From positions 1 through 13,917 of the forward strand of contig CAYXDO010000233.1 in NCBI GenBank assembly GCA_964463485.1: 13,917 bases of DNA, read 5' to 3'. Made by a program: the position numbers and the translations under genes. The stretch's first letter is position 1; the number at the start of each line of letters is the position of its first letter. The DNA comes from CAYXDO01 sp964463485. GTDB lineage: Bacteria; Myxococcota; Kuafuiibacteriia; Kuafuiibacteriales; Kuafuiibacteriaceae. Positions 9,995 through 13,917 of this stretch are shown piece by piece. The notes beneath the pieces were generated by a model. It saw only the letters and a program-made list of their open reading frames with translations, did no database searches and had not been told where the DNA came from.

Positions 9995-11571
9995 GGCAAG
10001 TCTCCTTGCTTCCGAGCCTTCAGGATGGTTATGAGTCGAGCGGCCTCCGTTTCATAGTAGTCGGCCCCCCTCACATTCTCGTGAGCAATGGGCGCAGTCG
10101 TGGGCGTCGAATCAGTAGGCTTCTTTGTCCCGAATTTTAGCAGACGCTCGACTTGCTTGTACGTCTTTATCGAGAACGATACCGCGATTTCGCAGGCCTC
10201 CTCGAGCCGTTGGGCTCCATATTCATCACCCAGCCGACGTAATCCTCGGGCCGATCGCCACCCCTGTTCTGGAACCACACGAGAGTCGAATATAGCCACG
10301 ATCACCTGGAAGGTCGAGGGCCCGATCGTTCCCGCCCAGTTCTCCATATCGGTTCGACCGTCAAAATAGGCCCGATGTGCCTCTGGCATGTGCTCGGGAT
10401 TGGTGGTGTGTTTGAACTCTAGTCGGCTCAACAAATGTGAGGCGATTCGATCGAGTCCTTTGAACACTTCTATGGTCGTTGCCGAAATCCGCAGGTGCAC
10501 CTCCTCTCCCCTGTACGTGTATGGAACCGAGTAGTAGTGATTCTCGTGTTCGACGTGGTAGTCCACAGCGACCTTGGCCTTCTTCCAGGATCCAATGGTG
10601 AAGCGTTCGGTTGGCAGTGGTTTCAAGAACGGCTTTTCGATCACCTCGAACAGCTCTCGGCGGCTCTTGTTGCCAAAGTACTTCCGTCGGCGATCATTCA
10701 AGTCGTCGACCAGTTCCTGGATTCGTTTGTTCATAGACTCCGGCGAGGAATGCCGTTCGTTGCGCATGCGAGCCAGTATCCAGCGTTGACAGACCTGAAC
10801 ACCGACTTCGACCTTTGCTTTATCCCGCGGCTTCATCGGCCGTGCCGGTACGATCGCCGTTCCGAAGTGCTCACCGAATTCCGAATAGCCCCGGCTGATC
10901 AAAGGCTCATATCTGTCGGATACGGTCACTGCACTCTTGAGTTGATCGGGAACGAGTGCAGCGGGAACGCCGCCGAAGAACTCGAGCGCGCGCATCTGGG
11001 AACCCAGAAAATCCGGTATCCGCTGAGTCTCCGTCACCTCGGCATAGGTCATGCTGGATGCGCCCAACACGGCGACGAAGAGCTCGACCTCTTTTGGATC
11101 TTCGCCTACTGGATAGATTCGTGGCTTCTTGCCAGAATAGTCCACAAACATCCGCTCTCCGCCCTTATGATCCTGCCGCATCCAGATCCGGGTTCTTTTC
11201 CTCCACTTTCGGTATTCGTCACAAAAGACGGTATACCGGTATCCGTCGGGATTTTTCGCCAGGTACTCCAGGTGAAGCAGCTCCAGCGTCACTCCCGGCT
11301 TTCTCAACTCCTGATCCATCCAGAGTGGATCCGGTTTATCTCGTTTATCGCCCTGTCTTTTCTTGGGGCCGTAGAGCCGGATCTCGAGTGTTTCGTCGTC
11401 GAGCTCCTTCGCCGCCGCCCAATCGAGCCCGATCGCTCTGGCCCGCTTCTCCAGCTTGCTGACCACACCTAGGCTTTTTCCGACGGACCGGGCCGTCTCT
11501 CGAACGCTCCGATCCTCCGCGAATCGCAGCCTCAAAATTTCTCGAATCTTCATCGTCGCAACCCGCTCCAT
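9988..11571 (-). CDS. istA: IS21-family transposase IstA (element no. 2)
   Basis: A 527-residue DDE transposase. An N-terminal helix-turn-helix region (MKIREILRLRFAEDRSVRETARSVGKS) is followed by the catalytic core with D144 (FVDYSGK), D209 (VPDQLKS) and E255 (KAKVEVG). The C-terminal part includes YHVEHENHYYSVPYTYRGEEV, the DNA-binding barrel region typical of IstA. ATG 11571 is preceded by AAGGAG seven bases upstream. It overlaps istB and both are downstream of the repeat-rich left end, where the promoter should lie. All catalytic residues are present, so it is probably active. Confidence 0.96.
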   Translation of the reverse strand: MERVATMKIREILRLRFAEDRSVRETARSVGKSLGVVSKLEKRARAIGLDWAAAKELDDETLEIRLYGPKKRQGDKRDKPDPLWMDQELRKPGVTLELLHLEYLAKNPDGYRYTVFCDEYRKWRKRTRIWMRQDHKGGERMFVDYSGKKPRIYPVGEDPKEVELFVAVLGASSMTYAEVTETQRIPDFLGSQMRALEFFGGVPAALVPDQLKSAVTVSDRYEPLISRGYSEFGEHFGTAIVPARPMKPRDKAKVEVGVQVCQRWILARMRNERHSSPESMNKRIQELVDDLNDRRRKYFGNKSRRELFEVIEKPFLKPLPTERFTIGSWKKAKVAVDYHVEHENHYYSVPYTYRGEEVHLRISATTIEVFKGLDRIASHLLSRLEFKHTTNPEHMPEAHRAYFDGRTDMENWAGTIGPSTFQVIVAIFDSRVVPEQGWRSARGLRRLGDEYGAQRLEEACEIAVSFSIKTYKQVERLLKFGTKKPTDSTPTTAPIAHENVRGADYYETEAARLITILKARKQGDLPC

Positions 11572-11626
11572 TCAGGTCTCCTTGCGGAGACATTCGGGGA
11601 AACCTAGAGCTGCGTCATCGATCGCT

Positions 11627-11777
11627 CATCCGATCTCGACGTTCACGTGGCCCGATCTTGTCGTTCACGTGGTCCGATCTCAGCGTTCACGCGAAATCCG
11701 ATCTTGGTGTTCACGTGCCCCGATCTGAGTGTTCACGTCATTCCGATCTTGGTGTTCACGTGAGTCCGAGATGCGCA
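11627..11777 (-). repeat. IS21 no. 2 left end: six repeats of about 22 bp
   Basis: GTTCACG occurs at 11641, 11663, 11685, 11709, 11731 and 11754, spacing 22, 22, 24, 22 and 23 bases, each preceded by CCGATCT or a close variant. Their regular phasing near two helical turns fits multiple IstA binding sites at the transposon end, upstream of istA. Six copies is high; IS21 itself has a few per end. They also overlap the region where the istA promoter must be, so IstA could autoregulate (inference). Confidence 0.85.
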
Positions 11778-11784
11778 CTCCGAG
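11778..11784. repeat. 7-bp target-site duplication, copy 2
   Basis: CTCCGAG immediately after the IS21 end GCGCA, identical to 8946-8952. On the - strand it reads CTCGGAG, the end of the codons F-S-E of the interrupted transposase. Confidence 0.95.
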
Positions 11785-12464
11785 AATGGGTTATCGTTGG
11801 AGACGCGTGGTCTCGAATGGCTTTTCGTCACTCCGAGATCCACGAAGAGTTGGGCCACGAGTCTGGATTTCATCGAGGCACCTCGGTCGGCATGGACCGT
11901 CAGTTGGTCCCGTGGGATGTTTTGGCGGGCGCAGGTCTGGACGAAGAGTTTCTCGGCCAGAGCGTCGGACTCCTCGTGGGAGAGGAGCCATCCGGGAACG
12001 AAGCGACTGTAGATGTCGAGGATGACATAGAGCTGGAAGAAACTCCCTGGCCTGGGACCTGGGAGTTTCGTGATATCCCAACTCCATACCTCGTTGGGCC
12101 CCTTGGCTATGAGTCGCGGCTTTGAGTACGATGGGTGCTGGCGTTGATTTCGTCGATCTCGGACTTCACCCTGCTCGGCGAGGATGCGATACATAGTGCG
12201 CTCAGATGCGATGTAGACGCCTTCATCGAGCAGGGTGGCATAGACATCGGCCGGTGCCTGGTCGACGAACCTGGGCTCATGCAGAGCCTCCAAAACACGA
12301 ATTCTCTCGGCCGGTGACAACGCACGCGGAGACGGTGGGCGCGTTGTGCGTACGTGGTTTTGGATAGGCGAGGTTTTGCGATAGAACGTAGCCCTCGACA
12401 GGCCCACGGCCTCACACATGGCATCGATTGGCAGTTCAGCCCGATGGTTGCGGATTACCGTCAC
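11778..12464 (-). pseudogene. IS3-family OrfB transposase, 5' fragment
   Basis: The N-terminal and most of the catalytic part of an IS3-family DDE transposase. An HTH_21-like region comes first (ELPIDAMCEAVGLSRATFYRK), then the rve core with D130 (SWDITKLPG), D193 (HADRG) and E229 (NPFSE). The D193-E229 gap is 35 residues, the classic DD35E. The IS21 insertion falls at E229, and the frame then reads into IS21 DNA to a stop at 11733. The GTG start overlaps the orfA stop (GTGA), but the frame is open upstream through an A9 run, so the natural product is probably an OrfAB fusion. As it stands the protein lacks its C-terminal part. Confidence 0.93.
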
Positions 12465-12865
12465 GAGTTGTCCTCGCCGCTCTCCGGGAGAGAGATCCCC
12501 AGGAGTTGGGAAATTTTTTTTTGAAGCTGGACCAAAGCTTCGGCTCGCTGGGCGCGCCTTCGGAGTTTACGATTTTCTGCTTCGAGTTCCGAGATTCTAC
12601 CCTGCGTGCCGTCGTCTTCCCTGGGCTGATTGCGCTTGGACTGGAGCCCTTCTAGGCCGTGCTTTCGATACTTTCGTCTCCAGTCAGAGAGTTGAGTGGA
12701 ATAGATGCCTTCTCTTCGGAGGAAGGCGCCGAGTTGGCCTTCGGCGCAAGCCTCCGCGCCTTGAATGATCCGCAGCTTGTCTTTTGCAGAGAAGGACCGT
12801 CGTTTCGGGCGAAGCGGCACTTCGGTGGCCTTCCCCTGGTCCGGAATGTCCATGTTGGCACTCAT
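12461..12865 (-). CDS. IS3-family OrfA (DNA-binding, HTH)
   Basis: A 134-residue OrfA. A helix-turn-helix segment (RRSFSAKDKLRIIQGAEAC, then GQLGAFLRREGIYSTQLSDWRRKY) is followed by a coiled-coil or leucine-zipper region (RISELEAENRKLRRRAQRAEALVQLQKKISQLL). It binds the IS ends and is the N-terminal half of the OrfAB fusion transposase. ATG 12865 has GAGGAG about eight bases upstream. The gene itself is intact, but its partner orfB is broken, so the element cannot move on its own. Confidence 0.93.
   Translation of the reverse strand: MSANMDIPDQGKATEVPLRPKRRSFSAKDKLRIIQGAEACAEGQLGAFLRREGIYSTQLSDWRRKYRKHGLEGLQSKRNQPREDDGTQGRISELEAENRKLRRRAQRAEALVQLQKKISQLLGISLPESGEDNS
12514..12522 (-). promoter_or_regulatory. 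A9 slippery run, candidate -1 frameshift site
   Basis: Nine consecutive A on the - strand within orfA codons CAA AAA AAA ATT. orfB lies in the -1 frame relative to orfA, and that frame is open from the run to the orfB GTG. A small stem, CTCTC/GAGAG with a CCG loop, begins about 20 bases downstream. Programmed -1 slippage on A-runs is the known way IS3 elements make OrfAB. Confidence 0.75.
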
Positions 12866-12897
12866 GACATGCTCCTCATGCCCTCATAGTAAGTTAC

Positions 12898-12912
12898 TGC
12901 AATTTTGTCTCA
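12898..12912 (-). repeat. IS3-family terminal inverted repeat (orfA-side end)
   Basis: TGCAATTTTGTCTCA on the + strand, the inverted partner of 8583-8597 with one mismatch. The flanking 13 bases to 12925 may also belong to the repeat (CCAAC on the complementary strand matches TCAAC on the other side). Confidence 0.8.
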
Positions 12913-12925
12913 CACTATGTTGGCA

Positions 12926-13565
12926 GAGAGGGCCAACCGGAATAAGAAGCGAGAAGGCGTGGTGGGTGGATTTGAAGCAAGACAGCAGCTACTCAGCCAG
13001 CAACAATTCCGTGGTCTTGGTTCCAAAAGCGCAGAGATTCGAGGAGCATTCGAAGGGCCTCATTTTGAAGTTGTGCGGATCCGCGCTAATCGACGGAAGA
13101 CTTCCACAAATCGAGGCTACCCGCAACGATACTGGCTACATATCCCTATCTGGGCGACTAAAGCAGGATGCACGCAACTTCTACAAGCTCTGGGCCAAGT
13201 CGGCGCCGCGACACGCCGAACTCGGAGCCGTCAACATAACGAGAGTGGGCTGGCGTCATATGACGAGAAAAGGGCGCCATCGAGAACGAATCGCACAGTC
13301 GTTTCAATTGTTGGGTATTGCCAAGCGGATGACCGAAGAAATACCGACATACTCCCGGCTCGGGCACGTGCGGACGCGCGAAGTTGGCGACCGCACCGAG
13401 ATACTGGACTATGTTGGGCTTCGGGCTCGAGTGACGTTTCCGCATAGGGATCGTAGCGTCGTGCAGGTAGTGATTCGGAGACGACGCATTTTCGACAACG
13501 AAGGCCGGTCGTCCACGAGCTGTTGGTTCTACTCGGTATACGAGCTCAGACGAGGCGGGTCTTGA
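12926..13565 (+). pseudogene. DUF4365-like gene, 3' fragment with nuclease-like C-terminal domain
   Basis: This continues the gene cut at 8570. The first part, KAWWVDLKQDSS, then SVVLVPKAQRFEEHSKGLILKL, matches the end of the DUF4365 fold. A linker follows and then about 125 residues: GAVNITRVGWRHMTRKGRHRER, a helical part (AQSFQLLGIAKRM), LDYVGLRARVTF, VVQVVIRRRR and a final CWFYSVYELR. That order (Trp-x-His in a helix, Arg-rich loop, antiparallel strands ending FYSVYE) resembles BECR-type nuclease domains carried by phage and ICE proteins. This comparison is by eye and uncertain. The frame is open upstream through the IS end, so a translated hybrid is possible. The stop is TGA 13563-13565. 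Confidence 0.65.
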
Positions 13566-13861
13566 GGCATAGTGCGACTGGCAACTTCCGAGAACTATCG
13601 CTTACAAGATCCGGTGAGATACCAGATCTTGCGCGCCTGCTGCCTCACTAATGTTCCAGCCGCACTACACCCCGGGCAGACAATCTCAGCCTCGCCGCCG
13701 GAAGGCAAGGTTGAGATTGTCGAAACTTGTTCGGTGCGGTGGCCGCCAACCGCCAACCTCGCTACGAATGACGCCCTCCGCCTCTGGGCCAATTCATACG
13801 GTCCTTGTTGTGTTGTCCTGTTTATCCAGCACTTGCGTATGACTTTGGTCCGGAGTACCGT
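13566..13861. other. Intergenic region with an unassigned open frame
   Basis: About 300 bases after the DUF4365-like gene with no recognisable gene. A + frame from GTG 13572 stays open to the window end (115 codons), but its second half (…RMTLVRSTVCRGSRS) does not look like a natural protein, and the first half matches nothing I know. A reverse frame (13792-13595) contains CPGC, without a partner zinc motif. The strong stem-loop at 13679-13721 lies inside. I treat this as non-coding or decayed. Confidence 0.4.
13679..13721. repeat. 13-bp stem-loop downstream of the operon
   Basis: GACAATCTCAGCC (13679-13691) pairs with GGTTGAGATTGTC (13709-13721) with a single G-T wobble, around a 17-base loop. 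No T-tract follows, so a classic intrinsic terminator is unlikely. It may be an RNA-stabilising end, an attenuator or a repeat-family member. Confidence 0.6.
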
Positions 13862-13917
13862 ATGTCGCGGGTCGCGCTCTTTGGGAATCTCATCCCGGTC
13901 ATCGGGGTGGATGCTCT
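13862..13917 (+). CDS. Possible start of a gene running off the window
   Basis: ATG 13862 is preceded by GGAG (13852-13855) six bases upstream. It opens a frame reading MSRVALFGNLIPVIGVDA with GC-rich third positions. Only 18 codons are visible, so no family can be named. It may be a host gene or the next gene of the island. Confidence 0.3.
   Translation, partial: MSRVALFGNLIPVIGVDA

Larger units (their letters stand above)
8953..11777 (-). mobile_element. IS21-family element no. 2, complete, 2825 bp
   Basis: Both ends are defined. The + strand begins TGCGTATTTCGGAACATGTG at 8953. The other end, read as reverse complement from 11777, begins TGCGCATCTCGGACTCACGTG. The two share TGCGnATnTCGGA and GTGAAC with one gap. 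It is flanked by the perfect duplication CTCCGAG and contains istA and istB on the - strand. The element interrupts the IS3 orfB at the codon for the catalytic glutamate. The perfect duplication and intact genes suggest a fairly recent insertion. Confidence 0.96.
8571..12925 (-). mobile_element. IS3-family element, itself interrupted by an IS21 element
   Basis: orfA (12461-12865) and orfB (split) are on the - strand between inverted repeats. The inner repeat is TGAGACAAATTTGCA (8583-8597) against TGAGACAAAATTGCA (reverse complement of 12898-12912), with 14 of 15 identical. The repeat may extend outward to TGTCAAC at 8571 and TGCCAAC (reverse complement) ending at 12925, allowing a one-base gap. 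Removing the inner IS21 and one copy of its target duplication leaves about 1.5 kb, a normal IS3 size. No flanking 3-4 bp target duplication could be confirmed, so the exact limits are uncertain by about 12 bases at each end. Confidence 0.88.

Noticed and set aside
11627..11777. Regular repeats that could suggest a short CRISPR array.
   Set aside because: The units are spaced 22-24 bases with no room for spacers, lie exactly at an IS21 end and have inverted partners at its other end.
8568..12929. A target-site duplication flanking the IS3 element.
   Set aside because: Neither the inner nor the extended limits give matching 3- or 4-base flanks (AAGC or TTT on the left, GAGA or CAC on the right).
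12905..13447. A 180-codon + frame overlapping the DUF4365-like 3' fragment.
   Set aside because: The overlapping frame has clear DUF4365 features (WWVDLK, RFEEHSK) and is preferred; this one is an out-of-frame shadow.
13651..13842. Small + strand frame of 63 codons after the operon.
   Set aside because: Composition is unlike a natural protein, there is no ribosome-binding site, and it overlaps the stem-loop.

Overview
The window is a defence locus badly damaged by transposons, from a GC-rich bacterium. GC-rich codon use in the restriction genes and the mix of IS families fit Proteobacteria, Myxococcota, Planctomycetota or similar groups. Nothing here fixes the taxon, and there is no rRNA, tRNA or CRISPR array.

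Region 1 (1 to about 2884, + strand) is an IS21-family element. It has a small unrecognised ORF (92-460), istA (488-1960) and istB (1938-2726). Its left end is off the window or unresolved. Its right end abuts a type I methyltransferase gene that has lost its 5' part.

Region 2 (2876-8570, + strand) is a tightly packed type I restriction-modification operon: truncated hsdM (2876-3742), hsdS (3742-4944), hsdR (4941-7883), a compact YgjP/DUF45-type zinc metallopeptidase (7880-8179), and the 5' part of a DUF4365-like gene (8198-8570). The first four genes overlap by 1 to 4 bases.

Region 3 (about 8571-12925) is a nested transposon. An IS3-family element (orfA and orfB on the - strand, DD35E transposase) sits inside the DUF4365-like gene. 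A 2825-bp IS21-family element (8953-11777, - strand) sits inside that IS3 element's orfB. The inner insertion has a perfect 7-bp target duplication, CTCCGAG, which covers the codon of the transposase's catalytic glutamate. The order of events can therefore be read: defence gene first, then IS3, then IS21.

Region 4 (12926-13565, + strand) is the rest of the DUF4365-like gene. It carries the end of the DUF4365 fold and a C-terminal domain that I tentatively compare with BECR-type nucleases. Rejoined, the gene would encode about 335 residues with two possible nuclease modules.

Region 5 (13566-13917) holds an intergenic 13-bp stem-loop and a possible gene start at 13862 that runs off the end.

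The most unusual system here is the ancestral operon: type I RM, then a small metallopeptidase, then a DUF4365 plus C-terminal nuclease-like fusion. In this copy hsdM and the last gene both look inactivated, while hsdS, hsdR and the peptidase are intact reading frames.
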